From assembly GCA_037176845.1 (NCBI GenBank), contig JAYKXP010000049.1, positions 186,001 to 250,000 of the forward strand: a stretch of DNA of 64,000 nt, given 5' to 3'. The notes under the pieces are model-generated. The model searched no databases. It was not told the origin of the DNA and saw nothing but the letters and a program-made list of their open reading frames with translations. Made by a program: the position numbers and the translations under genes. Positions 1 to 12,966 of this stretch are shown here, piece after piece (position 1 is the first letter of the stretch; each line of letters starts with the position of its first letter). Source of the DNA: Paramarasmius palmivorus (taxonomy: Eukaryota; Basidiomycota; Agaricomycetes; Agaricales; Marasmiaceae).

Positions 1-600
1 TGTCCCAGTTCAGAGTCCTGACCTCAAGCGAGCCGATGTCTGCCTAAGTAGGGGAGACTTGTCCTGACCCCCATGCACCGTGGACGACATGCCGATACAT
101 TCCTGCTCTCGAGCTGAGCATTATTATAGGGAATGGTAGTAAGAAATGTTTCGAAAGCCTATGTAGGGTCGTCGGGTATATGAGTAAGACAGAGCCGGAA
201 TATGTCTCCGCACTCGATAACCGCCTCGAGGTCGCTTCAGGGTCACTTGCTTTCTACTAGCACCACCATCTTGGTCACCATTCGTCTTTCTTCTTGCCAT
301 TCCTCTCGTTGTAATACCCGTTCTCGACGGCCGGGGTTGTACTCGAAGAACAAGGACCCGACAATGGACCCGCCAGCCTTCAGCCGGCATTCGATTCAGA
401 AAATTAGCCTGTGGAAGCCCCAAGAAATAAGAACCCAGTAACAATCTGAAGGATGCAGCAAATGACGACGACGACATTCGTGGTCCCAAGAATGCTTAGG
501 AGCGCATCCTGCTCTCCGGAAAAATTGGCAAGACACCCGGAACACAGCAGCATGTCAACGAGTCGTCTGTTTTATGAGACTTGGAGGATGTAGAGACCTT
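1..600. other. No gene recognised at left edge
   Basis: Short open frames exist on both strands but none shows a family motif, a convincing start context or a splice-supported extension. The stretch may hold the end of a gene lying outside the window, but nothing in the sequence settles this. Confidence 0.4.
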
Positions 601-601
601 T

Positions 602-1342
602 TCAAGGCTTTGGATAGCCAAATGGTGGTTTGGAACAGTTGGATGGGTTCCGGTATGTCGCAATAGTCCACATTTTTTTGGGGCGTGTTTTACTGAAACT
701 GTACCTCACAGCGAAACGGACATCGGTGCGACACACTGAAGATGCAGGATTGAACACAGTGGTCGATGGTTTTCTTGATGCACTCTGTCGTTCAATGGTC
801 GTTGGAACCCATCCTACTACCCAATTGCGGATGGTTCTTGACGAGGCCGTCGGTTTCAGTCTTGAAGCTGTTGCTGCTGCTGGACAATTGCACACATATT
901 TTCTTCATGCACACGTTGGTCTATGGGGCATTGTGGTAGTATCTGTAGGGGTGGCGCTTGGTGAGGGATATTGCGCGACCGTGGCTGTGCACATACTATT
1001 ACTCTGTCTGGCACTCGTACAAACAGGACACCAGCTTCTGGCTAGTTTGGAGGATTCCGGAGAACTATTGGGGCGGAAGGGCGGAAAGATTGAATGAGTG
1101 CTTGAGGGGCCCATGATTAAGGTTTTTGCGCGTTGACGCAGCTGAGAGTATGTCATATAACTGTTGAAAATATCCATAGCCTGATCATACAGCATTTTAG
1201 AGAACCACGTGCCGGTCGCCTCCCCCTCTAGAGAGATGAGCGACTGTACTGATTTCCATTGGGGTGTCCCGTTTTTGCAAGAGGTGGCCGTCAAGCTTGG
1301 CGTTAGTCCAGCGAGTCGACAAGGGCTATCCTTAGACGACAT
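602..1342 (-). other. Possible coding remnant, unassigned
   Basis: On the minus strand two open stretches in one frame (about 1342-905 and 895-602) are separated by a single stop. They read as a Ser/Thr/Pro-rich protein with a Cys-x-x-Cys pair (CPVC) near position 1025. No ATG with a good context and no family resemblance were found. The opposite strand also carries an uninterrupted 155-codon frame (630-1097) of hydrophobic character. One may be the shadow of the other. This could be an eroded gene, since the diverged repeats to its right also look like decayed coding sequence. Confidence 0.2.
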
Positions 1343-1998
1343 CGAGCTATGATTTGGGTATCCATGGAGAGTGGGGCTACTCGGAGAGCTTTAGGGAGTT
1401 GATGATGTGTCCGGAAAACTTCTGCTTTTGTCCAGGATATTTGCATGGTTTCAGATTTGGCGTTGGGGCTGTAGGGGTGCAGCTGCTTGGCGTTCAGGCC
1501 GCGAGCAGCATTGTCGCGGTATAGTATCGAGCTGTCATGTCTCAATCAGCAAATGACTCCCGTTGATGAAACCGAAGCTGTGACCCCACATACCGCTCGT
1601 GCTCTGCTATTTATTCCACTCCTCCCTTGCGTCGTTGCTGAGGTAGCCTCGTCCCGGTCTCTGTGTTGTGTTATGTGTGCGAATCGTCACAAGATGGACA
1701 AGGACACTATTCGTTCCCGCGCCGTGGATACACAAATTTGAATCTCAACCTTCCCCTGCGGTCCCAATGGCCTTCAACACCCAAAATCACTGTTCGCCGA
1801 CGTCATCCGTACCGCCGTCCTGTGTATCTTGACGAGGAACGCGCCCCTGTATGCTTTAGCTTCGTCGTTGAATGAGCTGTTCTGATGTGTTTAGTAGCAG
1901 CCTCAAATAGAAGACGACGGTTTGCTCTCCATCACATAGGTAGGACGTTCGGACCTCGCTGCCGTTGCACCTTCCTCACGGTCTGTTAGGTGGTTGAA
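1295..1998. repeat. Diverged direct repeat, copy A
   Basis: This roughly 700-base segment resembles the next one (2005-2750) in the same orientation. Matching landmarks in order are a 'caagggctatccttagacga'-type block, 'gggtatccatggagagtggggct', 'cgcgagcagca', 'tgttatgtgtgcgaatcgtcac' and 'atagaagacgacggtttgctct', each with a counterpart at the same relative place in copy B. Several frames are interrupted, so both copies look like decayed gene or element remnants rather than active genes. Confidence 0.55.
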
Positions 1999-2004
1999 TG
2001 GGAT

Positions 2005-2750
2005 TGGGGGCTGATTTACCAAGTCGACAAGGATTATCTTCGGACGAAAGTTGCGATATGGGTATTCATGGGAGAATGGGGCTTTGAGGGGGTTGATGAA
2101 GGTTCAGGGAAACGTCCGTTCCAGCCTATTGGCATGAATTTGGATTTGCAGACCAAGGGGTTGTAAGGGTGTAGGTGTTTCGCGGTCGTGCCGCGAGCAG
2201 CAATATGCTGTGCTATCAAAGTGTAACGTTCAGCAAATGTCAACACCCATTGATGAATCCAAATACCAGACATTCCGCATATCCCTCATGCTCCTGCTAT
2301 ATCTACGGCACCTTTCCTTCGCGTTTTGGTTGGGTTTTCCGCAGCTTGGGTTTTGTGTTGTGTTATGTATGAAGCATCACAGATGGACAAGGTTTGGTTC
2401 ATTCCCGCGCCATTAACAGCACATCTCAGAACGGAACTCTCACCTGCTGGGTCGTACGACATGCCCATGAAGACCAGAAACATCGCAAGGGCCCAGTGGC
2501 TGAGGATCCCTTCGACACGCATAAGCTCAGTCCCCCGATATCATCCTTACCGTCGCCCCGTGTATCCTGACGCGGAGGATGGCCCAGTAGGTTTTCTCTC
2601 GCGTTTGGTCAGCGCAACAAGCAATCCTAATAGACATCTAGTATCAGCCTTGCATAGAAGACGACAGTTTGCTCTACATGATACAGGTAGGCTTCTCAAA
2701 CTGCCTCGCTGCTCTTGCATTTTTCTCATGGTTGTCTAGGTCGCTGAACG
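2005..2750. repeat. Diverged direct repeat, copy B
   Basis: This is the tandem partner of copy A, in the same order and orientation, with many substitutions and indels. Landmarks include 'gggtattcatgggagaatgg', 'cgcgagcagcaatatg' and 'atagaagacgacagtttgct'. On the minus strand short frames are open (for example 2522-2286 and 2273-2034) but they do not join into a recognisable protein. The age of the duplication cannot be judged without an alignment. Confidence 0.55.
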
Positions 2751-2999
2751 CGAGCGGCAGGCGAACAGGCCCATACCAGCTATTGTCGAGCATAGGGAGG
2801 TCGGTGAAGAGCATGTCGAAGGAGCAAACCGTGGCTTGGTTGCGGGTGCAATTCTGTTGTTGGTGAGTCCACGGCAGTTTTGAGCGATTACTCGAGACTG
2901 ATTCTGGTTCATTCAGGAATTTCTCGTGGTTTTTTTCCTGATCAAACAAATGTTATTCTTGGAATTCGTTTTCAGGCATGGAGAGTGAAGCTTCTCTGT

Positions 3000-4009
3000 G
3001 GCTAAAATATCGATCTTGTACACCTGTGAGTAGGTACACTTCTTGGTTGGAGGCATTCGCTCATTGAGGACACAGTTTGCTTTCTTGCCTACTTTGAGAC
3101 CCCCTGCCGCAAACCATATAATTGCTTTACATTTCGCATCGTCACATTTTGCTTCAGATCAGTGTATTTTATCATCGCCGCCCTTCATTGCCACCTATCT
3201 TGTTTGGTCCAACTCTGCTACGTGTCCTAAAATTGATTCGAAGAACTTCAGTGGTTTATTCTGAATACTACTTTTTCCACCTGTCGTTTATTATACCCAT
3301 CGTGCTAGCCTTTCAATATTTCAACGTTTTACAGCGCTTGTCAACGAATCAAAAACACCAGACGACCGCTTTCTATTGTAAAGTTCGCGTCGTAACGAGA
3401 GCCCTGTCCTTGAATCCACAAAAAGTTACTATCAAGACCCATTGGAGTGAAATGAGTACTACCACTTGGGCAAAGGGTTGTAGTAACAATAGTGCTCATC
3501 ACGACGCTCTTTGCAGAGGTGAGATGAATGGTCCTAAAGTCCTGGTTCCGCCTTTGAGGATCTACCTCGGTAGGAGAATCCTCATCTGGCTTGAATAGTC
3601 GTGCACATATTCTATAGTAACTCCTTCCGCGTGTAGTTGCAGAAGAAGTCACACTTGAGCTAGAGAAGAAATGGAGTTGTTGGATTTCATCGGTAACGAG
3701 ACAAACGCCCTGTCCAAGTCATGCTACTTTTCCCCATGGGGTTTTGTTTGATCTTTGATCTGATGTGAGACTTACCACTCGTTCTCGGATCTCTTACAAG
3801 TCCTTCTCCTCCATGACCTCCTTCCAGTTCTCTTTCGTTCGGGGAAGAAGTGAAGGTCCTACTAAGAGGATAATCATGTACTTTAGTCATCACGTGGAGG
3901 CAATACAAAGCAGCACCAAACACCCCTCTCGGGCATAAAATTTCCCCGCACACAATTTTCGAATCCCTCGTCTTTTTGACTTTTGACTACCACCACCCGC
4001 ACACAAACA
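3000..4009. other. Intergenic, no gene recognised
   Basis: Open frames of up to about 158 codons occur on both strands, but none has family features. The last part, rich in C and T just before the ATG at 4010, probably contains the promoter and 5' leader of the next gene. Confidence 0.4.
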
Positions 4010-5106
4010 TGCCTTTCAAAAACTCTGCTTTCAAAGCTATTGTCTCAAAGCTTCTGCGACGTGACTCCTCTACTTCTCTCGCCCCTATGGAATCGGTCCT
4101 TCACGATTCGACGGCAGCAAAAGGAAAAGGGGTCAACACTCGCGAGAACGACCCTAAGGATGTCGATGAGGTTTCAAGCGCAGGCGCACCCATGGACTGG
4201 ATACCTTCTCTAGACTCTGATGAGTCTTTCGACGTCGGCCAGGTGAGTATATACGCGATTTCAATGTCCGAGGACGCGTCTTTGACATTAGGGGCACTTT
4301 TTATAGCTGTCACCAAATTTGTCCAAAACCCTCGAGACTCCAGAAGAGGCGGTGTACGTCAAGGTATGTTAGGCTCATTACTCGTTTCTGACAGTAGCTC
4401 ATCGCTCCCGCAGTCTTCCTGTGTCGTCAATACCCAGAACAATAGGACAAGGTATACATACACGTACACTCGCAAACGGATATTGTATACGATTGTCGAA
4501 GACTACGAAGGCGAAGCGGGATGCTTCGACGCAGGTGAGTCCGACACTGTTGACGTTGCTGATGAAGAAGGAAACGAGGACGGTGAATGGGAAGAGTATC
4601 AGTTGAAGTTTGAGTCGGACGAGACCCTGAATGATTGTAGCGCGAACGAGGATGGCTTGTTGAGCTTTGCCATGGTGCTAAGGTTGGGAGAGCCGAAGAA
4701 GTCTGTGGATGATGCTGCTATGGTCGGTTGGGAGACCTTTGACGAAACCAGCCTGCCGCCGTTGGTATACCTGACCGAAGGAGGAGAGAAGCCAGACGAA
4801 TGGGAGCTGATGGGCTTTGCCACAGCGCTGAAGATGCTGCAGCCTGTGGTGATGGATGACACAAGGCAAGTCGCAAAATTAGATATAGGTCCTTTTGACG
4901 AGAGCTCGCTCCCCCCACTGGAGTTCTTGACAGAATCTGAAGGTACGTCCGCAGAAGGTGAGGACCTGATTTGTTTTAGTGCGGCTCTGAATATGAAGGG
5001 GATGAAGTCACTTGTAGCCAATTGCTGGGCCGAATCTTTTAATGAAGATTCACTGCCATCGCTGGTGTTCTTGACGGAAGACAAGGTGAGTGGCGCAGAC
5101 GTTTAA
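4010..5106 (+). CDS. Acidic protein with three internal repeats
   Basis: I do not recognise this family. The chosen start (MPFKNSAFKAIVSKLLRRDS) follows a C/T-rich leader. An upstream in-frame ATG at 3976 is possible. Introns are read at 4243-4306 and 4364-4413; removing the first restores a sensible frame. The middle is acidic (runs of Glu and Asp around 4540-4620). The C-terminal half repeats a motif of about 50 residues three times, each ending in F(D/N)E(S/T/D)SLP(P/S)L(V/E)(Y/F)LTE. The 3' end is uncertain: the stop at 5104-5106 follows a good GTGAGT donor at 5086, so further exons towards 5220 are possible. No signal peptide or membrane segment was seen, so it is probably intracellular. 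Confidence 0.5.
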
Positions 5107-6999
5107 TATTGCTATCGGAAAGCCGCAATTCTGGCTGTCAATACAAGTGAGTGTTTTCGGCCTCTGTTTTGATAAGTTTTATTTGGTATGATCTTGGACT
5201 CAGAAAGGTAGGCACCTCGTTTTGGATGTCGAGCAGGTAGGTCAATTTTCTTCGAAAAAAAAGTCACGTATCTCCGCTCTTTCCTTGGCCATTTATTTTT
5301 CGCTGCTTGGCGATTGGGTCTTTCCTATAACATCGTATGTCCGATTCTTGTTCTCTTTGGTACTATTGGCGATCCCTGGTGGGCAGGCTAATTTCATAGG
5401 GACTGCATATCGCGCAAATTTTCATTTCGGACGATGGCAATTGTGACACACCTTCACACCAGCCTGCTAGAAGCCTCTCTCTGGAGGTATGGGTTCGACT
5501 TGGTTACGAACTGGTGGTCATCAACAATTTTTAGGTTATCGGGGGTCGGGCTGGCGAAAAGGTCCCTCCGCGAGAAGCAGCCGGCGTAGTAGGATGCCTC
5601 TGGGAGCGGCAACAATGAACAATGTGTCGATAGCATGAAGACCTTCCGTCGAGGTCTGCGAGGATGGCAGCAACTGGAATCTTGAAAGGCTATTCTACCG
5701 CGTAGGTGAGAGCATGTTGTTGGGAATCGGGATAGACTTCACCTCTGACTCGTTCAGAAACAGGAATACTCGAGTACCCCAACCTTGGTGACAATGATGC
5801 TGGTACACTCCGGGAGATGATTAGAAAGGACAATATTTTTTGTATGCATGGGTTTTCGAATCGTGGAATGTATTGGAGCCTTCGAGCTGTGTACCATGTT
5901 GGTTGGAAGAATGAAGCTAGTGATTGATGACATACATAGTCAAGTGACATGAACGAAGGGTCAACGAATATGCTAGCCACAGAGCCACAACGTCCAAATG
6001 CAAATGAGCTCCTTGCGGGACAGGAGAGGAAATTGTAAGCTCTGGAACCTGGAGCGTTGTCAAGGTGAAAGGCCCGTTGAACAGCATCCGAAGTGGCTAG
6101 ACTCGCCTTGACTCGCAGACAAGGCGAGCAGTTGGAGAAGCTCTCCCAAAGCGAGAGAGAGAACACTGATACTCCAAGCCCCATATCAGTCTGGACTCTG
6201 AAAACGTGGACAATGAACCAAACGAGATCAAAATCAAGCAACCAACATGCATGTCATTATCATTGCGGGAGCGAACATCTCTTCAAGTTGATCCGAGAGG
6301 AGTCGAGCCCTACTCCAGCCTGTTATACAAGTGGTTAGCGAAGCACGAGGATACGGTCTTGATCGCTCCAGCCCGTGGAGATACTGAAATTTAGGTGGCT
6401 AGATTCATGATATTAGAGGGAGTATGGCATCCCTGGTACGACCATATTGGCGAAAAACACCCGTATAACCAGCGAGGATGCGCTGTACATACATATCGTC
6501 GAAAAGAGATCAGGTCCTGAAAGGCAGTAGCTGCATGGTGACCGTATCCTTCGTGACGGAGATGCAGTAATCTGAGTCTCGAAAAGTCAATTGGTGACTA
6601 TTTTTGTAGCGAACTTCGATACGTATATGGTGTGACTCCGCAGGAGTCCTCGTGTGTCTCCGAGATGGTTCCTTTTCTTGGAAAATGAACGGACAGCAGT
6701 AATGATATGACCAAGGATTCAAAAGTAACTCCTCCGGCCGACGCCTTGTCCTTAGAGGAGCTGTTTGAGCAAAATGCGATTCCTGCGATGATATCTGAGC
6801 TGTAAATAACAAGTATGGGAGAGAAACAGAGAGTAACCTGACCTTGGTGATGATGGCAATAAACTACGCCCGAACTACGCCTATTTTTTCGGCTTCACGT
6901 GTTCAAGATGTAATAACCGCAAACAACCGGCGGCTCCTTTGGCAGTGACATGGACGAGAACCTTGGTCTTGAAACCTGCCCATCAAGGCTTCCAACAAA
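5107..6999. other. Long gene-poor stretch
   Basis: A 183-codon minus frame (6241-5690) and shorter plus frames (6093-6394) are open but show no domain, and they overlap on opposite strands. The plus frame at 6206-6394 ends with a passage that looks protein-like (YSSLLYKWLAKHEDTVLIAP) and could be a terminal exon of an unrecognised gene. The part before 7000 is probably the promoter of the zinc-finger gene. Confidence 0.35.
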
Positions 7000-8182
7000 A
7001 TGAGCCACTCTCGCTCTGTCTCTCCTGCTGCCCCCATGTCCGACCTTCACCCTCAGAATGACTATGCAAATGGGTATCCTCGTTCAGCTTCAAGGCCTGG
7101 CTCACCTACAGCTTCAAGACAGCAGCAAGAGACCATAGACACGGAAGACACTGTCACTTGTCAATGGGATAACTGTGGAATCGTATTTACGCACCTTCCG
7201 ACGTTGATAGAACACATTCATAACGGTAAGGTCTTTACCTGTTATCTTTCGGCGTAGCTGATGTTGACATGTCATCTCAGAACACATTGGCGTTCACAAA
7301 TCAAACTATACTTGTGAATGGGCAACGTGTCACCGAAGAGGCCTCTCTCAAACCTCGCGATTTGCTCTCATATCTCATATTCGGTCACATACCGGGGAAA
7401 AACCGTTCATTTGCTCTTTACCAGGTACGTATATCGTCTTTTATATCTCTAGAGTGTTCCTGATATGGCTTCGTAGAATGCGACAAGTCTTTTACGCGTT
7501 CCGACGCCCTCGCAAAACATATGAGGTTACAACACAACATTGAACCTCCTGCACCTGGTCGCGGTGGATCTAGGAAACGGAAACGTGATGAACCAAATTC
7601 TACGCCAGCACCTATGGCTGAACCTGCACCTCCGCCATTAAATCTCGAGGGTGAGAGTCTCACTCGACTACCGCTGACACCGACACTGACATACTACACT
7701 TAGAAATGGACGACGCAGACATCAACTACGAAAACTTTACTCGCGCCCAGCTCACCCAAAATCACAACATCCAAGATAACCACTCTGAAGACGACGACAC
7801 ACTTCCGCCATCCCTACGAGCGCACTATGACCAACAAACCGACACGATATATGGCCGTCCGCGAGAGATGGTTATGTACATCTTGATGAAAGCCAAGCTG
7901 CGTTATGCGATGGAACAAAATGGTCGTCTTCACGATGAGCTAGTGATTGCGAATGAGGACCTTCAGAGGGAGAGGAGTGATAAGGAGAGATTGGTGGATA
8001 AGTTGTTACGTGTTTCTTTTGGGTAGGTGTTTTGTCAGGTCGTGTCTTGCAGGATCTCATACTGTGGCTTTAGGGACGAAGCGAACCACCTTATTGCTCC
8101 GATGCAGATTCAGCCAGGGGACGGAAATAAGTTTACTCCGCCTCCACCGCAATTTATACATAGCAATGGACATGGGCACTAA
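7000..8182 (+). CDS. Three-finger C2H2 zinc protein, Iec1/YY1-like
   Basis: Five exons join in frame: 7000-7225, 7281-7424, 7477-7650, 7704-8022 and 8074-8182 (323 aa). The N-terminus is Ser/Pro-rich. Three consecutive C2H2 fingers follow: CQWDNC...HIHNEH, CEWATC...HIRSH and CSLPEC...HMRLQH, joined by a TGEKPF linker. A basic nuclear-localisation-like stretch (GGSRKRKRDEP), an acidic segment and a C-terminal helix rich in Glu/Arg come next. The spacing and the 'FTRSDALAKHMR' third finger recall the fission yeast INO80-complex subunit Iec1 and the YY1 group, so a chromatin-linked DNA-binding role in the nucleus is likely. The last intron (51 bases) is inferred because the frame after it reads sensibly to a stop at 8180. 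Confidence 0.75.
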
Positions 8183-8475
8183 CAAGGGCACTCACTCAAA
8201 CTCGCATTGTTTTCATTCCTTTTTGTTGTTTTATTACCGTATCATTATCATAGTTCACAGTGTAAACTGTATAGGGGTGGTGTTTCTGCAATTTAAGGTC
8301 AGGAATGAGGTCAATATCAATTCAATGAGATACCAGAAATACATTACACGGCAGTCGACGTGGTGCTAATTATAAGCAGAGTATACAAGAAATACATACA
8401 AAGCAAGAAATTAAATACTCGATAAGTACACCATCGACATACCACACATTGAGCCCCAGAGTCAAGCTTCAAAAT

Positions 8476-11132
8476 TCAAAACAACATCGACCCATCCCAA
8501 CCAACAACATTGGTCAGCTCCACATCCTCATCCATAAACTCGCTCTCATCCTGTACCACTATAACTGGATTCGGCGGCGCATTAACCACAGCCTCCCTAA
8601 TCTGCCTCAGATTATCCCGCGTCTCTGCTTCCCGCGCCGTCCTTGCAACCTCGCGATTTCGGTTTTCCAATGTCCAGTCATATGCAATTAGGCGTTGTGT
8701 GAGTGGATCTACCATAACGCGCTCGGTTTGCCTGCGAAGAGCACGACCACGCGGGACAGGCGGTGGATCGAACCAAAAGCTGCGGCGTGTAGGAAGTTCC
8801 TGGGGTTCGGCATCCGAATTAGAATCCGGGCTAGTGCTGGGACCTGCAACGGGGTTGACGGGCTGAGGACGAGATGAAGGTCCCGCAACAGGAGCACCAA
8901 CGTCAGAATCTGATTCTGGCGACTTCTCTTTAGGGGGTAACTTGAACACCGCTAATCTCCCCAGCTTATCGCCTACGTCAACGAACTTGAGTCCGTTTTG
9001 GACAAGACCGTTGTGTAGCGCTGAGAAGCGCTTTTGTCTCCTTTCTCTGCGCTTCTCTTCATCCTCTTCTGCACCATCACTGTTGCCATCGTCAGCCATG
9101 ACGGAATCCTCGTCCGAGTCGGGCTCCCAATCGGATGGAGGCTCGGCCATCCCGAGGAATACGGAGTGTCCTTTTCCACCTTCTTCTTCTTGTCCCAGAA
9201 GAGGCGGTGATGACGGAGCAGGAGGTGGACTGGGTTGAGGTGTGACAGTGGGTGTTGGGGCACCTTGGGGCAGTGGTGTAGGTGGTGGAGGTGGCGTTTG
9301 TTGCGAGCTCTGCGATTCCTGCGACTCAAGAAGTGGGAAAAAGATGTTATATTGCCTGGTCAAAGGTCGCGGCCTGGACGGCGGTGGAGCATTCGACGTG
9401 CTAACGTTGTTGTCGTTGGGCTGAGAGGTGCTAGGACGAGAGCTACTAGGCTGAGCGCCCAGATTGGATGGTTGATGTGAACCTGACGGAGCGTTTTGAG
9501 CTCGAGGCTGGGGAGTCTTGCGATTATGAGTTTGAGAGACAGTGCCACCACGCTTCGCTCTCTTGTTCGAGGGCCTATCTGGTCTGGTACGCTCGGACTC
9601 TGCGTGCCTATGATTATCGTCCTCGTCAACCTGCTCGATGTTCCGCTTCAAACCTTTTGATTGCGTTGGCAGAGCAGCTGGAATGGCACCACCACCTCCA
9701 TTGGGTTTGGGATCACCATTATGGTCGTCATGGTCGCCACCACGATCATTGTCGGATGGCTTAGGAGGGGGAATACCTGCGTCGCCCTTGTTCCGTGTGT
9801 TTCGCTTTGATGCTTCCGGTTTCGTAGTCCCATCCTTGTTCGCTGGTCCGTCGAGAGGTCGCAGAGGTCGCTTGGCAAGTCTGCATAGTATATTAAGCAA
9901 ATGAAGAGAACGTCGATGAAAAGAGATATCACCTTTTCATCATTTCTTCTTGCTGCGCACGCGAAGATGCAAGTCGAGTGTTAATGCGACGAGTCGTCAT
10001 GCCTCCATCGGATGCTGCCCTCTTACGAGTAGGAGGATTTACGTTGGGCTTAGGTCCTCTTGAAGCAATGACAGCAGCTGCGCTACTGTTCTCCCCAATG
10101 GGTCCTGCGCCAGCCTCCATAGATGAACTGGCTGCGTTAGAGCCATTGATAGTTCGATTCGGATGGCGGGGAAGTCTAACAAGAGGATTTCTCCCAAGGA
10201 TGGCTTTATTTCTGCCGTCGACTGGAATTCTCCTGCAAGTGCTCCTGTTAGCCTTCGGAGAAAGATCTGTAGAGAACAAGAACATACACATCACCAGTTT
10301 GTGCGTCATCGGAACGCTCTGCTGCCACGGGCTGTCTTGCCGCTACTGTTGCTTTGGTATCCGCAGTAATCTTCTCTCGAACCTCGCGTCCACATATCTT
10401 CTCGATGGCGCTGACAAGAATCTGCATGTCCTTTCTCTCCGCCTTGATGTCCCCCATGAGACCAACCACCTCTAGAGACGCTTTCTCCGCAAGCCTGAAC
10501 AGCTCATCCGTGGCATGACTCAAACTTTCACGGTCCGCTTCGTGGTCAATAAACAATTCTTCCAGACATTTTTCCCTTGGGCGATCACGATCATTCGCAT
10601 CGCGTTCTGGAAGTCCGTGCTCCGGCGGATAGGCAAAATATATCTGTGGCCTGGGACTTGCGCCTTCAGCCGAAGTCGGCCCAAACCCGGGCGATCCTCT
10701 ACCGCGAAGAGCAGGTTCTGGTGACGGTGACGGTGTATAGGTGTCTTCAGGAGGATCCGGGAACTCTCTCGGTAAAGGTGAATGTCGTGCATTTGGTTTT
10801 GGGCGATGAGGAGCAAGGAAGCGTTCGTGGTTGCGATTTCGAGGAACTTTGCGGGCTGTGATGTCCATTTTGTCTTCGTCGCCTGCCCAGCTATGCATGT
10901 CCAGTATTGGGATCCATTCCTTGCCGTCTGAGAATATCTGCGAAACAATCTCTTCTGATGAAAGCTCTTGCGAGATATCATATCTCTGAATGGACGTTGA
11001 ATCTTCATTTAATTTCGCTAGATGACCGCGAGAACGTACCTTTGCATAGTCTTCTATATACGATCTATCCTGCCGAATCAAGTTGGCAGCATTAATTTTT
11101 CCTCGACAGAGATTTTGGTTCCAGCCGGACAT
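8476..11132 (-). CDS. Long disordered, proline-rich nuclear-type protein
   Basis: Four exons join in frame on the minus strand: 11132-11040, 10985-10288, 10232-9933 and 9880-8476 (831 aa). The start MSGWNQNLCRGKINAANL was chosen; an in-frame ATG at 11204 is an alternative. The protein is dominated by low-complexity sequence: Pro-rich runs (PPPPPTPLP), acidic stretches (PDSDEDSVMADD) and basic patches such as SNKRAKRGG that resemble nuclear-localisation signals. A predicted helical, coiled-coil-like region lies near 10550-10350 (LFRLAEKASLEVVGLMGDIK), and a second Arg/Glu-rich helix near the C-terminus. No catalytic domain was recognised. It converges with the zinc-finger gene, leaving about 290 bases between their ends. 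Confidence 0.65.
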
Positions 11133-12958
11133 GATGGTAGCAGAAGGAGAAAAAACGAGGGTATCAAGGTCACAGTTTCCTTTATAGAAAGCAGTGGGGT
11201 CCAAGCAAAGACATTAGACATTTTGGACATTTTGGGAGAACAAAAGCTTTTTCGGCGCTAAGTCACGGTACGTTTGATGGCGTACTAGGCGTGGGAAAGA
11301 CAGTAGACGCCAGTCCACAAGCGCCTTATGCGCCCTTCGTTTTCTTCTGGGTCTTCCTCTACATCCCGGCGCCCCTCCATAACACTGCGTTCTCATAGCG
11401 TTCTCGCAGGCAGGATATAATTCCTCTCTTTTTGCAATGCTGGGCTTTCGTTTGTCTGGTTTTAGCCAGATTATTGTACAAGGCAGTTCCTTTGTCTCGG
11501 CAGAGTCCGTCGCCTTCTCAACGATGACAAGACAATAACTTCCAAGTTCTGAAGAATCACGGAAATGGAAGACAGGAACAAGAATTTTTTTGGAAGCAGA
11601 GCCTGGATTAGAGAGAGGGCTGAGTTACAGACGGGAAGAAAACAGACTCGAGTTGGTGAGTACACAGCGGCCTTTAGTCGGGGTTCTCTGGCCAGGAGTC
11701 TGACGTATACCATTGCATTTTTAGGAAATGTGCAGGAAAATGAAACACAGCGGTCGTCAGGCTAATCCCGTCATCAGAATCAGAATTCCTTGCCGTGTTT
11801 CAAGCTTCCTTCGCGTGAAGAAAGAGGTTTGCGGATGCCACATTCGTAGGCCCTGGGAGCTCGCATATCTCGTGAGTTCTGGGACTCGAAGGCGAGTTGG
11901 GTCAAACGCATTGCGGTTTATGCGCTGAAGTCAGTGGTTTTCCTATGATCCTACTCCGACTACTCGCAATGTGCTCAAATAGACTCATGCTTAGCTTCTG
12001 GTTGTCATGATTGGGGACTCGCATTTGTCAATCACGAATATGGTCATATAACTTCATGTCATCTACAATTCTTCCGGGGGTCAATTTCCCGTCATCAGAG
12101 TTTCGTCTTTACTCAAGTGGAAAATGAGCATCCTGGCGAGGAGGCCTTTACGTCTGTCAATAGGACCCAGCCCTACATACATATAGGTCATCGAATCACG
12201 GGCCCCCGACCAATTGCGTTTGGAGTCCGAATCCGAGTCGCGGCGTCCAGGCTTTCAAGCTGTCAGAATCGCGTCCAAAAGTCTCCACTGTGGCAGATCT
12301 CCGCCGTCGAGCTACTCCTCTTCAGCTCCAACCAGCTATTCGACGTTTGCCACTTGGGTCGGTATTTTTTACTTGAGATACCTTCATCGACATTCGTTCA
12401 TTAAACAAGTCACGTAATCAATGTAATTGAAATCTCTAGATGCGCCGGACATACACACAGTCTATTTTGATCTAAGCGACCAGGTGTCGTTATGGTACAA
12501 CGTTGGTCTAAAATTTCTGATTGGCTGACAGGCACTGTGCTCACAAAATCTCTAGAGTCTTACGCTTCCATGCAGCTGTTTGCAAGACTCCTTCCCTACC
12601 AAAGCTTAACATCGATCGAAGGCACCTCAAGTCTCACCAACCCAGACCGGGCTGCAGACGCCTTCGACCTGTGGTACACATCAGTCCCAGAATAACGCGC
12701 AGCAAAACACTTTCTGTTTACTTCCTGGGGTCAATAGAATTCTAAAACCTAAACATTCGTAATTCCTCGTCCCCGTTGGGTTTCATCCATACCATTCGTA
12801 TGTAAGATATAAACACTTTGAATGGCGCGCTCACGGACATCAATGGCACGTCAGGGTCTTCGCTTCTTTTCCCAGCCTTTCCTTTTCCTTCTTCCGGGCT
12901 TCAGTCAGAGAAAATTTTTGTCATTCAAGCTGGGCGTGCACGAACCATGACGAGAAGG
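11133..12958. other. Long intergenic region
   Basis: About 1.8 kb without a recognisable gene. Short open frames (60-95 codons) on both strands lack domains and splice support. The right part is the upstream region of the hydrophobin gene and probably holds its regulatory sites. Confidence 0.45.
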
Positions 12959-12959
12959 G

Positions 12960-12966
12960 TATAAAA
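12960..12966 (+). promoter_or_regulatory. TATA box of the hydrophobin gene
   Basis: A TATAAAA lies 100 bases upstream of the hydrophobin ATG, followed by a pyrimidine-rich stretch (tttctttttccccgctc) typical of the start region of strongly expressed fungal genes. Confidence 0.65.

Noticed and set aside
8510..9904. Several plus-strand frames opposite the disordered protein
   Set aside because: They are shadows of a repetitive, GC-rich coding strand and have no introns or motifs.
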